Source: Betaproteobacteria bacterium HGW-Betaproteobacteria-6 (GTDB taxonomy: Bacteria > Pseudomonadota > Gammaproteobacteria > Burkholderiales > Rhodocyclaceae). From it: 38,041 bases of DNA. Shown in pieces: positions 27,248-35,345 of the stretch. Numbering within the stretch: the first letter of the stretch is position 1; each line of letters begins with the position of its first letter. The stretch lies in contig PHCF01000058.1 in assembly GCA_002842145.1 (NCBI GenBank), forward strand, positions 1-38,041, in the 5' to 3' direction. The position numbers were made by a program, and so were the translations under genes. A model generated the notes under the pieces. The model ran no database searches and was not told where the DNA came from. It was given only the letters and a program-made list of their open reading frames with translations.

Positions 27248-28231
27248 ATGAACTTCAAACATCTGATTCTCGCCCTGACCGCCGTCAGCAGCTTTTCCGC
27301 GCAGGCCGCCAACTCCCTGAACCTGGCCAGCTACGCGGTGAGTGGCATCTATTCGCTCGATGTCCTGAATGGCACGAACGGCGGTATTTCCGGCCTGGAA
27401 GCCTCGGCCGTCACCTACGCCCAGGATCGTGGCACGCTGTTCTTCGTCGGCGACGAAGGCACCGGCGTCATCGAAATCTCCAAGACCGGCCAGACGCTCG
27501 GCTACATGAACTTCGACTGGGCCGGCACCGGCAGCACCAAGAACGATACCGAAGGCCTGACCTATCTCGGCGATGGCCAGCTCGTGGTCGGCGAAGAACG
27601 CTTGTTCGACGCCTATCGCTTCACCTACGTCAATGGCGGAACCGCAGCGCTGGCAAGCAGCAGCGTGTCGATCAGCAACGCCACCGTTGGCAACAGCGGC
27701 ATGGAAGGCATCAGCTACGATGCGCGTAACGGCGGCAGCTTTGTCACCATCAAGCAGGAAAATCCGCAGGGCATCCTGGCCGGTACACTGAGTTTCTCCT
27801 CGGGGGCTGGCGTCGCAAGCATGACCCAGTTGTTCAACCCCGACCTGCTCGGGCTGGCGACGCTGTCCGATGTGCAGACGCTTTCCGGCGTCAATTCCCT
27901 GGTCGGCACGACGGCTGCCGACAACCTGCTCATTCTCAGCCTCGGTTCGAACAGGCTGGTTGAAGTGACCCGTTCCGGCGTCATCAAGAGCAGCCTCGAC
28001 CTGGCCGGCATCGTTCCGCACAACGCGATCGAAGGCGTGACCATCGACGAAAAGGGCATCATCTATCTGGTTGCCGAGCAGGAGCAGGATGGCAGCGTGC
28101 TCGACAGCCTGGCCCGCTCACGGCTGATCGTGCTGGCTGCCCCGGTTCCCGAGCCGGAAACCTATGCCATGTTGCTGGCCGGTCTCGGTTTGCTCGGCGT
28201 CGTGGCCCGGCGCCGGCGGCCGGTGGCCTGA
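27248..28231 (+). CDS. Secreted SdiA-regulated-like beta-propeller with PEP-CTERM signal
   Basis: 327 residues. A signal peptide ends at SSFSAQAANS. The body has repeated propeller strands such as ASAVTYAQDRGTLFFVGDEG, GTGVIEISKTGQTLGYMNF, EGLTYLGDGQLVVGEERL and AIEGVTIDEKGIIYLVAEQE, a pattern seen in the SdiA-regulated (and phytase-like esterase) family. The end VPEPETYAMLLAGLGLLGVV plus ARRRRPVA is a PEP-CTERM signal nearly identical to that of the preceding protein. A GGGAGG site precedes the ATG, and it ends in a strong terminator. It is probably co-transcribed with the LTD gene. The catalytic or binding role is unknown. Confidence 0.88.
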   Translation: MNFKHLILALTAVSSFSAQAANSLNLASYAVSGIYSLDVLNGTNGGISGLEASAVTYAQDRGTLFFVGDEGTGVIEISKTGQTLGYMNFDWAGTGSTKNDTEGLTYLGDGQLVVGEERLFDAYRFTYVNGGTAALASSSVSISNATVGNSGMEGISYDARNGGSFVTIKQENPQGILAGTLSFSSGAGVASMTQLFNPDLLGLATLSDVQTLSGVNSLVGTTAADNLLILSLGSNRLVEVTRSGVIKSSLDLAGIVPHNAIEGVTIDEKGIIYLVAEQEQDGSVLDSLARSRLIVLAAPVPEPETYAMLLAGLGLLGVVARRRRPVA

Positions 28232-28255
28232 TGCGCTGATTTTTCAGCGAGACGG

Positions 28256-28278
28256 ACGGGGGCTGAGGCCCCCGTTTT
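28256..28278 (+). terminator. Rho-independent terminator of the PEP-CTERM pair
   Basis: An 8-bp stem ACGGGGGC / GCCCCCGT with a TGAG loop is followed by TTT. It lies 24 bases past the stop and faces the convergent membrane-protein gene. Confidence 0.8.
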
Positions 28279-28285
28279 CGTTGAT

Positions 28286-28843
28286 TCAGCCGGCGTTGTT
28301 GATTTTTGTCGCCAGCCGGCGGATGGCGATGCGGCGGGCGACAACGATGAGCGCCAGGAGCACGAGCAGCGGGTCGAACAGGACATCCCACAGATTGGCA
28401 AAAACGCCGCTGGCGTAGCCGGCGAGGTCAAGCGCGAGGATCGCCAGCCAGATGTCGAGCCGCTTCCACCACAAGGCCAGGCCGATCGGCAGCAGCCCGG
28501 CGAGCAACGCCAGCGGCTGATAGCCGAGGGCATACGGGTCGAAGGCACCGAAGCCGAGCGAGGCCGCGTAGAAAGGCACGGCAAAAACCAGCAGGCCCAG
28601 TGCTGGCCGGTAGCTCAGGGGCGACGGCGTCTTGTCGGCGAGCTGGAGGATGGCCAGCGCCAGCAGGGTCAGCGAAGGCGTCCCGAAATAAGCGTGCATG
28701 CCCGGTGCGATACCGACGAGCAGGGCTAGTGTGCTGGCGGCCAGGGCAACGCGCGGGCGCAGCTCGCCGAGCGGAACGAGGGCGGCGAGCGCCCCGAAAA
28801 TAACGGCGTGGGCGAGTAGACCGTAGGCGGCCAGCAGGTTCAT
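28286..28843 (-). CDS. Integral membrane protein of unknown function
   Basis: 185 residues, almost entirely hydrophobic, with about six membrane segments from LLAAYGLLAHAVIFGALAAL to LLVLLALIVVARRI and a basic tail. The ATG at 28843 is chosen because it overlaps the stop of the sialidase-like gene (ATGA) and because the longer in-frame ORF to 29341 is the antisense-like shadow of that gene. No family motif is recognised. Tight coupling to the exported sialidase-like protein suggests a joint role at the cell envelope (inference). Confidence 0.75.
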   Translation of the reverse strand: MNLLAAYGLLAHAVIFGALAALVPLGELRPRVALAASTLALLVGIAPGMHAYFGTPSLTLLALAILQLADKTPSPLSYRPALGLLVFAVPFYAASLGFGAFDPYALGYQPLALLAGLLPIGLALWWKRLDIWLAILALDLAGYASGVFANLWDVLFDPLLVLLALIVVARRIAIRRLATKINNAG

Positions 28844-29943
28844 GGTTGCCCTCCGTCGAGCCAGGCTTCGCTGAATGCCGCATGTTTGATGCCCTGCCGG
28901 CGCCAGTCGTAGGCGAGGTGGATGCGTCCGTCGCGGCCAAGCAATAAAGACGGGTTGCCGTAATCGGCGCCGCCATCGGGAGCGGCTTCGACCGTGCGTA
29001 TTTCCCGCCAGGTCTTGCCCTGATCGGCTGACAGCCAGAGCAGCAATGCCTGCCGCCCGCTGGCCGGGTTGCCGGCGAGGAGCAGCCGGCCGCTTCTCAG
29101 GCGGAGCAGGGCGACCGAGGCATTCGGATTGGCCACGGCGAGGGCTTCTCCTGCCTGCCAGCGCCGGCCGCCATCGTCGGTCGTCGCTACCTGTACAGAA
29201 CCCGACCCCGGGCCGGCATCGCGCAGCACGGCCATGGCCCGCTGCTCGTCGAAAACAGCGACGGCCGGTTGCAGCGTGCGGGAGGTGGCGGGCAGGCGAA
29301 GCTTGTCGACAATTTGCCCGGTGGCCGACAGGCGCAGCCATTCGCCGTGCCGGCCGATGAAATCGTGGCTGATCGCCAGCCCCAGACCCCCATCGGCCAG
29401 CGACACGGGGGCGGACCGCACGGTGCTGTCAAAATTGGCGAACGGCGACGTTTGCAGGCGGGCCGGCTTGGTCCAGCTCTTGCCGCCATCGGTGGACAGA
29501 CTGTGGTTGATCGAACTGCCCAGCGTGCTGCTGGCGTACCACAGATGCAACCAGCTGCCTTCGGCGTGGAGTACCGGGCTGCCGAGCCGGTCAACCCGGG
29601 CGAAGGTGCCGCCGGCTGTGCTTTCGTGGCTGGCGATCTGCCCCGGCGGGCGCCAGCCATCACGTTCCCGGATGCTGAAGTGGATCGTCATCCCATCCTC
29701 GGGGCCGGCCAGCCAGGCGGCGGCAATGCGGCCATCGGACAGTTCGGTCAGGTTGGGGGCGGCGGCCGCAAGGCTGGCATCGCGCCAGAGCATTTCATTG
29801 ACGAAAAGCGGCGGCAGGGTTGAGGGCGTTGCCGCCGGCGGCGCTGCAAAGCCGGCGTCGGCCGGCGTCGGGGCGCGCCAGAAAGCCCCGGCCAGAGCCG
29901 CGGCGAACAGGATGAGCAGGAGGGGGCGGACAGGAAGCGGCAT
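28840..29943 (-). CDS. Exported BNR/sialidase-fold protein
   Basis: 367 residues. An N-terminal signal or anchor (MPLPVRPLLLILFAAALAGA) is followed by a beta-propeller with at least three Asp-box (BNR) repeats: SLSTDGGKSWTKP, ATTDDGGRRWQAG and LSADQGKTWREIR. NPSLLLGRDGRIHLAYDWRR near the end is a typical last blade. Exo-sialidase active-site residues cannot be checked by eye, so the fold is certain but a sialidase activity is not; related proteins act on other glycans or as binding modules. The ATG at 29943 is chosen for its signal peptide. It is translationally coupled to the membrane protein downstream. Confidence 0.82.
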   Translation of the reverse strand: MPLPVRPLLLILFAAALAGAFWRAPTPADAGFAAPPAATPSTLPPLFVNEMLWRDASLAAAAPNLTELSDGRIAAAWLAGPEDGMTIHFSIRERDGWRPPGQIASHESTAGGTFARVDRLGSPVLHAEGSWLHLWYASSTLGSSINHSLSTDGGKSWTKPARLQTSPFANFDSTVRSAPVSLADGGLGLAISHDFIGRHGEWLRLSATGQIVDKLRLPATSRTLQPAVAVFDEQRAMAVLRDAGPGSGSVQVATTDDGGRRWQAGEALAVANPNASVALLRLRSGRLLLAGNPASGRQALLLWLSADQGKTWREIRTVEAAPDGGADYGNPSLLLGRDGRIHLAYDWRRQGIKHAAFSEAWLDGGQP

Positions 29944-30073
29944 GGGGCGGAAGTTTAACCGGCTTGCCGTGGAGGGGGTGATTTTGCGCATTCAAGCGCT
30001 CGGGCGAACTACGAAGCTGGCCGCCGGGCCTCGAATTCGGTAATAATCCTTGGTGCCTGGGAGGGGTATAAAA

Positions 30074-32632
30074 ATGCGGATCAAGTATTTCGTGCTCGGC
30101 GCGTCGGCGATAGTCGCAACCTTGTTTTTCGGTGGGGCGTATTGGTCGCTCGATCGAATTTTCGACAACATCGTGCGGGCCAATGCAGCGCGTGCCTCCG
30201 AGGCGACGACGCAGATCACCTTTGCCTCGATGTACCAGCTGATGAGCCAGGGTTGGCGACGCAGCCAGGCGGATGCGTTTCTCCACGCGATAGCCGAAGC
30301 TGGCAAGGACAACGGGCTGACCGTGCAGATCTACCGCAGCCAGGTGGTGGTCGATCTTTACGACGAAATTGCCCAGCCGCCGCTCGATGCCGATCTCAAA
30401 TACGTTTTTGCCAGCGGCAAGCCCGTGCGCCGCGACACGGTCGATTACGCCCGCCACATTTATCCGCTGGTGGCCGAGGCCAAGTGCCAGCGCTGCCACC
30501 GCAATGCCAGCGTCGGCGATGTGCTCGGCGCGGTCGAGGTGCGTCAGGATTACGCCACCCTGTTGGCCGATGCCCGGCGCGAACTGTATCTGGCGTTTGC
30601 CCTGCTCGTGCCGCTCGCCGCCTTGCTGGCCGGTGGGGCCGTATGGTGGGTCGGGCGCAGAATCGAAGGGTCGCTAGAAGGCCTCCAGGCGGATTTTGAC
30701 CAAGTCAATGCGGTTGGCGATCTGCGCCATATTTCCATCGCCCAGCGCGACCTCGGCTTCGTTGAACTGAACGGGGTATTCGCTGCGCTCGACCGCTTGC
30801 TGGCCAAATTGAGGACGATCGCCGTTGACAAGGAAATCCTGACCTTCGAAATCGGCCTGCTCGAAAAGTTTGTCATCACCTCTGATGTCGTGCGTGACTG
30901 GCGCGATTACGTTGGCCGGCTGCTCGTCGATATCAACGGCATCCTGCCGGCCCACACGCTGTTCTCCATTTTCAAGATCGACGACGAACTGTTCGACCTC
31001 GAGGTTTTCTGGCGCGGGCCGGTGACCGAACGCACGCGCACCATGATGGAGTTGCATATTCGCAAGGAACTGGCTGGTTTGCCGACCTTTGGCGACATCG
31101 GCGCCTGCAACATTCATCATCACGTTTCAAGCCACCTGGGCGAGCCGATCGATTTGTCGGAAGAGGATGTGTCGCTACGCGTCAAATCCTTTTTTGTCGA
31201 CAAGCCGAAGATCGGCGGCATCGTCGGCATCGGGGTGCATGCCGGCGTCCTTGAAGACGAGACGCGTTATCTGGTCATGGAGAGTGTCCTGTCGACCTTG
31301 CTCAACGTTGTCGGCTCGGTCAAGGCGATCTACAAATACACCCGCGATCTTGAGTATTACGCCACCCGCGATCCGCTGACTGATCTGTTCAACCAGCGTG
31401 TTTTCTGGGAACTGAGCTTCTATGAAGTCGGCCGAGCCCAGCGTCACGGCTACAGCTTCGGCCTGCTCCTCATCGACCTCGACAATTTCAAACTGATCAA
31501 TGACAACTATGGTCATGTCGTCGGCGACTCCTATCTCCAGCGCTTTGCCCGCCAGGTGCAGAACGCGCTGCGCGATGGCGACATTCTGGCTCGCTACGGC
31601 GGTGACGAATTCGTCGCGCTGTTGCCGGAGGCCGATCTTGAGGCTGTGGTTATGGTGGCCGAGCGAATCCGCCAAGCTGTCGAAGCGATGGAGGTAGTGA
31701 CGCCGCACGAGGTGACCATTCGCGGCACGGCCTCCATCGGTCTGGCCGTTTTCCCGGATCACGCGGACAACGCCAAGGATCTGCTGCTCTTCGCCGACAA
31801 CATGATGTACAGGGCCAAGGGGGCGGGCAAGGGGCAGGTTGCGGTACCGACTCAGGATGACATCGTCTCGGTGTTTCGCGACATCACCCAGAAGAGCGTC
31901 ATGGTCCTCGACGCCATCGAGGCGAAGCGCGTCGTGCCGTACTTCCAGCCCATTCTCGGCATCGCCGAAAGGAAGATCGTCGCCTACGAAGTCCTGTCGC
32001 GGATCGAACTCGACGGGGAGATCATCCGGGCCGACGAATTCGTCGAAATCGCCGAGAAAATCGGGGTCATCCACCGTCTCGACATGCTGGTCATCGAACA
32101 GGCCCTGGATATCCTTTCCGCCCAGGGCCATACCGGGGAGGTCTTCATCAATCTCTCGCCGCGGGCACTGGTCTTTAACGAGTTTGCCCGCGACCTGCGG
32201 CGGATCGTCGCGAAGAGCGGCATCTCGCCGCACAACATCGTCTTCGAGATCACCGAGCGCGACACGGTCAAGAACCTGTCGCTGCTCGAACGCTTCCTCA
32301 ACGACCTTAAGGCCGACGGCTTCAAGCTGGCCATCGACGATTTCGGTTCGGGCTTCTCGTCCTTCCACTACCTGCGCCGCTTCCCGATCGACTACCTCAA
32401 GATTGAGGGCGATTTCATCGCCAACATGCTCAACAGCGAGAAGGACCGCACCTTCGTCGTCAGCATCCGTTCGCTGGCGCGCGACATGGGCATCACCGTG
32501 GTCGCCGAATATGTCGAGTCGGCCGAGGTGCTGGCCGAACTCGTCGGGCTTGACGTCCAGTGCGCTCAGGGTTACCACATCGGCCGGCCGGGCCGCGATC
32601 TGCTGCCGGTCGACTGGCAGCCGCCCGAGTGA
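30074..32632 (+). CDS. c-heme sensor diguanylate cyclase/phosphodiesterase (GGDEF-EAL)
   Basis: 852 residues. Membrane segment 1 is at about 5-25. A periplasmic domain of about 140 residues follows with a CxxCH heme motif, C138-Q-R-C141-H142, in a DUF3365/Tll0287-like setting (HIYPLVAEAKCQRCH). Membrane segment 2 is at about 170-194. A helical and GAF-like region precedes the GGDEF domain (YATRDPLTDLFN; GGDEF intact at 509-513; RxxD inhibitory site R500/D503). The EAL domain begins near residue 620 with EVL at 639-641 in place of EAL, and has FINLSPRAL, EITERD, DDFGSGFSS and VVAEYVES. Both domains look active in principle. It probably links periplasmic redox state or ligand to cyclic di-GMP. 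GAGGGG precedes the ATG at 30074. Confidence 0.93.
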   Translation: MRIKYFVLGASAIVATLFFGGAYWSLDRIFDNIVRANAARASEATTQITFASMYQLMSQGWRRSQADAFLHAIAEAGKDNGLTVQIYRSQVVVDLYDEIAQPPLDADLKYVFASGKPVRRDTVDYARHIYPLVAEAKCQRCHRNASVGDVLGAVEVRQDYATLLADARRELYLAFALLVPLAALLAGGAVWWVGRRIEGSLEGLQADFDQVNAVGDLRHISIAQRDLGFVELNGVFAALDRLLAKLRTIAVDKEILTFEIGLLEKFVITSDVVRDWRDYVGRLLVDINGILPAHTLFSIFKIDDELFDLEVFWRGPVTERTRTMMELHIRKELAGLPTFGDIGACNIHHHVSSHLGEPIDLSEEDVSLRVKSFFVDKPKIGGIVGIGVHAGVLEDETRYLVMESVLSTLLNVVGSVKAIYKYTRDLEYYATRDPLTDLFNQRVFWELSFYEVGRAQRHGYSFGLLLIDLDNFKLINDNYGHVVGDSYLQRFARQVQNALRDGDILARYGGDEFVALLPEADLEAVVMVAERIRQAVEAMEVVTPHEVTIRGTASIGLAVFPDHADNAKDLLLFADNMMYRAKGAGKGQVAVPTQDDIVSVFRDITQKSVMVLDAIEAKRVVPYFQPILGIAERKIVAYEVLSRIELDGEIIRADEFVEIAEKIGVIHRLDMLVIEQALDILSAQGHTGEVFINLSPRALVFNEFARDLRRIVAKSGISPHNIVFEITERDTVKNLSLLERFLNDLKADGFKLAIDDFGSGFSSFHYLRRFPIDYLKIEGDFIANMLNSEKDRTFVVSIRSLARDMGITVVAEYVESAEVLAELVGLDVQCAQGYHIGRPGRDLLPVDWQPPE

Positions 32633-33421
32633 TCAGCAGCCCTTGTATTCCGGCTTGCGCTTCTGCATGAAAGCGTCGATACCTTCGCCGGCATCCTCGC
32701 TCATCATGTTGCAGGCCATCACCTCGCCGGCGTAGTCGTAGGCCTCGGTCAGGCCCATTTCGAGCTGCTTGTAGAACATGCCCTTGCCCATGCGGATGGC
32801 GACGGCGCTCTTGCCGAGGATGTTGCCGGCCAGCCGCTCGATTTCAGCGTCCAGCGCATCGAGCGGCACGACGCGATTGACCAGACCCTTGGCTTTGGCT
32901 TCCATGGCGTCGATGAATTCGCCGGTGAGCAGCATTTCGAGCGCCGCCTTGCGCCCCAGGTTGCGGGCCAGACCGACGGCCGGTGTCGAGCAGAACAACC
33001 CGACATTGATGCCCGACACGGCAAACTTGGCGACATCGGCCGCCACCGCCAGATCACACATCGACACCAGCTGGCAGCCGGCCGCCGTGGCGATGCCGTG
33101 CACGCGGGCGATGACCGGCTGCGGCATCAGGGTGATGCTCAGCATGAGCTGGCCGCATTGCTTGAACAGCGCCTGCATGAATTCCTTGCTGTGGTTGCCG
33201 CGCATTTCCTTGAGGTCGTGCCCGGCGCAAAACGCCTTGCCCGCCCCGGCGATGACCACGACCCGGACGCCGCTGGAGCCGGCGATGGCGTCGAGCTCGG
33301 CTTGCAGGGCGGTCAGCATGTCTTTCGACAGCGAGTTGAACTGGCCGGGACGGTTGAGGGTCAGCGTGGTCAGGCCGTCGGCGCGGTCGGTACGCAGGAC
33401 AAGGGGTTCGGTCGTGGTCAT
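32633..33421 (-). CDS. Crotonase-fold protein, ECHDC3-like (enoyl-CoA hydratase family)
   Basis: 262 residues. The crotonase fold is clear: oxyanion loops AGAGKAFCAGHDLKEM and HGIATAAGCQLVSMCDLAVA. However, both catalytic glutamates of classical enoyl-CoA hydratase are replaced, Q in GCQLV for GCELA and G in SGINVGLFCSTPAV. The FCSTPAV signature is that of the ECHDC3 subgroup, so an ordinary hydratase activity is doubtful. A GGAGACACC site precedes the ATG at 33421. It is convergent with the GGDEF-EAL gene, with stop codons directly abutting. It has no fatty-acid gene neighbours. Confidence 0.85.
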   Translation of the reverse strand: MTTTEPLVLRTDRADGLTTLTLNRPGQFNSLSKDMLTALQAELDAIAGSSGVRVVVIAGAGKAFCAGHDLKEMRGNHSKEFMQALFKQCGQLMLSITLMPQPVIARVHGIATAAGCQLVSMCDLAVAADVAKFAVSGINVGLFCSTPAVGLARNLGRKAALEMLLTGEFIDAMEAKAKGLVNRVVPLDALDAEIERLAGNILGKSAVAIRMGKGMFYKQLEMGLTEAYDYAGEVMACNMMSEDAGEGIDAFMQKRKPEYKGC

Positions 33422-33600
33422 GGTGTCTCCATCGTGGGTGTTATGGGGCCGGCCATGCGGCCGACGGTCTATCGATAAACGCTGATTCTACCCCCGGAAA
33501 TCGGGCTGTCGCTTGTGTGGCTTTTGGTACAGACCCCGGTGTGGCCAGTGATTAAGGTAGCTCCCACAGCATCCCGTGATCATTCAAGGAGAACAGCCAA

Positions 33601-34017
33601 ATGCAAGCCATGCGTGATTTTCTCGACACCCACGACCGCAGTCGCGGCACCTTCCCGGCGCAACTAAGCCAGGATGAATTCGAGATCGTCTTCGCCCAGT
33701 ATGAAACGTCCTGTCAGGCCGAGGGCGTAGCGGCCGTTGCTACGGTCAACTGGAAAAAACGGCCAAAATTGAAATTGGCTCGAATGTATCCAGATGGCGC
33801 CGGCTCACGGCATCGCTTTGGCTGGCGTTGGGTCGCTGAGGTGCTTGGCAAGGAATGCCGACGAAGCGGGACAAAGACAGGAAAACTGGGAAGTTTCCTG
33901 AATCACCGAAGGCGCGTGGTCGCGGGAAGCGCGCAAGTACCCGAGGCGAAGAAAGAACTGTTCGGCGGTGGTCGTCAGCAGAAACAACGAAGCCACGCCG
34001 TGAGCCGCCGACCATGA
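33601..34017 (+). CDS. Small ORF run-on through repeat copy 4
   Basis: An AGGAGAA site precedes an ATG that opens MQAMRDFLDTHDRSRGTFPA and continues with about 24 acidic, helical residues (QLSQDEFEIVFAQYETSCQA) to the repeat at 33736. From there the frame reads through the repeat (AVATVNWKKRPKLK) and on into sequence antisense to the ArsN2-like gene, giving 138 codons. Only the first 44 residues look like a genuine protein; the tail is probably an accident of the repeat having removed the original stop. It is likely a truncated or altered small gene. Family unknown. Confidence 0.5.
   Translation: MQAMRDFLDTHDRSRGTFPAQLSQDEFEIVFAQYETSCQAEGVAAVATVNWKKRPKLKLARMYPDGAGSRHRFGWRWVAEVLGKECRRSGTKTGKLGSFLNHRRRVVAGSAQVPEAKKELFGGGRQQKQRSHAVSRRP
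33736..33774 (+). repeat. 39-bp dispersed repeat, copy 4
   Basis: GTTGCTACGGTCAACTGG, then AAAAAACGGCC and AAAATTGAAA. It is read in the same frame as in copy 1 (VATV-D/N-WK) at the end of the small ORF. Confidence 0.9.
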
Positions 34018-34260
34018 CTCCGCAAACGAAACCAGCTCGCGCCCAAGCCCGCGCTTGCGACAAGAGGAGCGAACAGCGAGCGAACGCAGCAAGCCAAACG
34101 GCTGATGGAGTTCGAGGCCAACGACGGCAACCAAAGCGCCGCCATCGCGGATGCCAAAGAACTGAGGCGGAGATGTGTCCGAAATGTCGGCGATAGGCAA
34201 CGCGTTCTCGGCAAGAAGCGCAGCGACTTCTTTGATCGAGGAAACAGGTTCGATGGTCAT
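33805..34260 (-). CDS. GNAT acetyltransferase, ArsN2-like
   Basis: 151 residues. The acetyl-CoA loop SLAVRSSCRKRGLGRELV and the flanking GALVAVVGLELHQPFGLLRS, LFLLTTTAEQFFLRLGY and FSCLCPASSAFLAKHL match the ArsN2 family, GNAT enzymes often found in arsenic-resistance operons. No other ars gene is here. It lacks a visible ribosome binding site and a terminator. The lower-GC flanking DNA and degraded neighbours suggest it was gained by transfer. Its true substrate is not known, so a resistance role is only inferred from family. Confidence 0.8.
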   Translation of the reverse strand: MTIEPVSSIKEVAALLAENALPIADISDTSPPQFFGIRDGGALVAVVGLELHQPFGLLRSLAVRSSCRKRGLGRELVSFAESWSAAHGVASLFLLTTTAEQFFLRLGYLRASRDHAPSVIQETSQFSCLCPASSAFLAKHLSDPTPAKAMP

Positions 34261-34363
34261 GTAGGGAAGGCTAGCTTAAAAAAGGGGCGCCGCGTGAGGT
34301 GGAGGGGTTAATGCGCGCTCGTTTGATCGGCGTCCTTCTCGACTGTCAGGTTCGGCGTCTGAC

Positions 34364-34820
34364 TCAAATGAACTCCTTCGCACAAGCATGAAGTAGAGTG
34401 AGTCCCTCAACTGCAGGCTCAATAGCCGGAAGCGAATAGAAAGCAACATCATGCATGTACCGCGAGACATAAGGAGCATTGTGGAATGCATTTAGCGCTT
34501 CGACCCAAGGAGGAATCGCCATTTCAAGCTGCGAGCATTCGATTGCTGCAAGTCCCCAAAGCTCCCCAAGGTTGTGACGAACACTTGGTTTTCTAAGCTC
34601 CCTGCTGTTACGCCCAGACTTAAGAGCAATACTCTTCAATAAAACATTCAGCAATATGGCCTAGCAGCAATACGAGAGCTTCGCGTCTTGTTTCATGAGC
34701 GTTCGCTAGCACAAGAGCACCAGGAAGGACCGCAGACGCCACACCGAACAGCGCGCGACGTTCAGTGGGCGGAGAGAACACTAAATCACCTGTTGTGGCG
34801 TGGATGCTGACAGTAGCCAT
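34364..34820 (-). pseudogene. HEPN-like protein, frameshifted
   Basis: Two overlapping frames form one protein. The first runs from the ATG at 34820 (MATVSIHATTGDLVFSPPTE ... REALVLLLGHIAEC) and stops at 34620 after reading FIEEYCS. The second frame reads LLKSIALKSGRNSREL and RHNLGELWGLA and ends at 34364. Removing one T from the TTTT run near 34647 joins them as HIAEC-LLKSIALKSGRN, which is exactly the HEPN-type pattern (helix, then K..LLK-G, then RHNL..LW). The intact protein would have about 155 residues. HEPN proteins are frequent in toxin-antitoxin and defence systems, but this one carries only a loose R-x5-H, so no RNase activity is claimed. No start-site ribosome binding sequence is seen. 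Confidence 0.65.
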
Positions 34821-34832
34821 GTGTCGTGTTGT

Positions 34833-34881
34833 GCCTAACGTTGAAAATCACCAGGCCCGGTTGATTGTCGGGTTGGCAGCC
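34833..34881 (-). other. attC-like imperfect palindrome
   Basis: Read on the minus strand it ends in GTTAGGC, a perfect GTTRRRY integron core site 12 bases before the HEPN start, and begins with GCCAAC. The internal arms (GACAATCAACC and GGTGATTTTC) are partly complementary. The second core site is imperfect and no integrase or second site was found, so this is only suggestive. Confidence 0.25.
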
Positions 34882-34888
34882 AGGCTCA

Positions 34889-35275
34889 TTAACCTTTGAC
34901 CTTCCTTATCATGTGGTCGATGACTTGGCTGTGCTCGTGTTGGGGGCTGAACATGATAATTTCCGCGTCTGCGTCGACCTTTACGTTGTGCGCAGGAGGC
35001 CAGTAGAAGAGATCATTCGCTTTAACAGTTTCTTGCGTGCCATCCGCATTGGTTGTGGTGAGTTGGCCGCGCAGGACGAAGCCCCAATGAGGGCACTGGC
35101 ACAAATTGCCTTCCAGTCCTTGGAACAGCGGAGTCGTGTCTACGCCTGCCGATAGCGTGAAATATTCGCCGCTGATCTTGCCAAATCCAGTTGCATCGCC
35201 GAAATCCGTTCGCTGACGGATTACCGCACCCGGGATTTCCATCCTGACGTCGACATCTTCCTTTGCTATTCGCAT
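34889..35275 (-). CDS. Cupin-domain protein
   Basis: 128 residues. MRIAKEDVDVRMEIPGAVIR opens the protein. The cupin barrel has LCQCPHWGFVLRGQLTTTNA (motif 1 with one histidine) and NDLFYWPPAHNVKVDADAEI (motif 2). The tail reads FSPQHEHSQVIDHM. A GAGGAGAA site lies before the ATG at 35275, which is preferred over the in-frame upstream codon at 35338 that would run through the inverted repeat. An 11-bp inverted repeat lies directly upstream and may regulate it. No function can be assigned. Confidence 0.78.
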   Translation of the reverse strand: MRIAKEDVDVRMEIPGAVIRQRTDFGDATGFGKISGEYFTLSAGVDTTPLFQGLEGNLCQCPHWGFVLRGQLTTTNADGTQETVKANDLFYWPPAHNVKVDADAEIIMFSPQHEHSQVIDHMIRKVKG

Positions 35276-35294
35276 GATCGATTCTCCTCTAGGG

Positions 35295-35345
35295 TAAATG
35301 GATGCTATGGGGACATTTTGTGCAACTAATAACCGCATCCATTTA
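35295..35345. promoter_or_regulatory. 11-bp inverted repeat TAAATGGATGC / GCATCCATTTA upstream of the cupin
   Basis: Perfect arms at 35295-35305 and 35335-35345 are separated by 29 bases. One arm ends just before the cupin ribosome binding site. It could be a paired operator or an mRNA leader hairpin. Confidence 0.45.

Noticed and set aside
29589-29606. GGTCAACCCGGGCGAAGG resembling the dispersed repeat
   Set aside because: Only the core matches, and it is inside the sialidase-fold coding sequence with no match to the A-rich half.
32608-32620. GGTCGACTGG resembling the dispersed repeat
   Set aside because: Short chance match within the end of the GGDEF-EAL coding sequence; flanks do not match.
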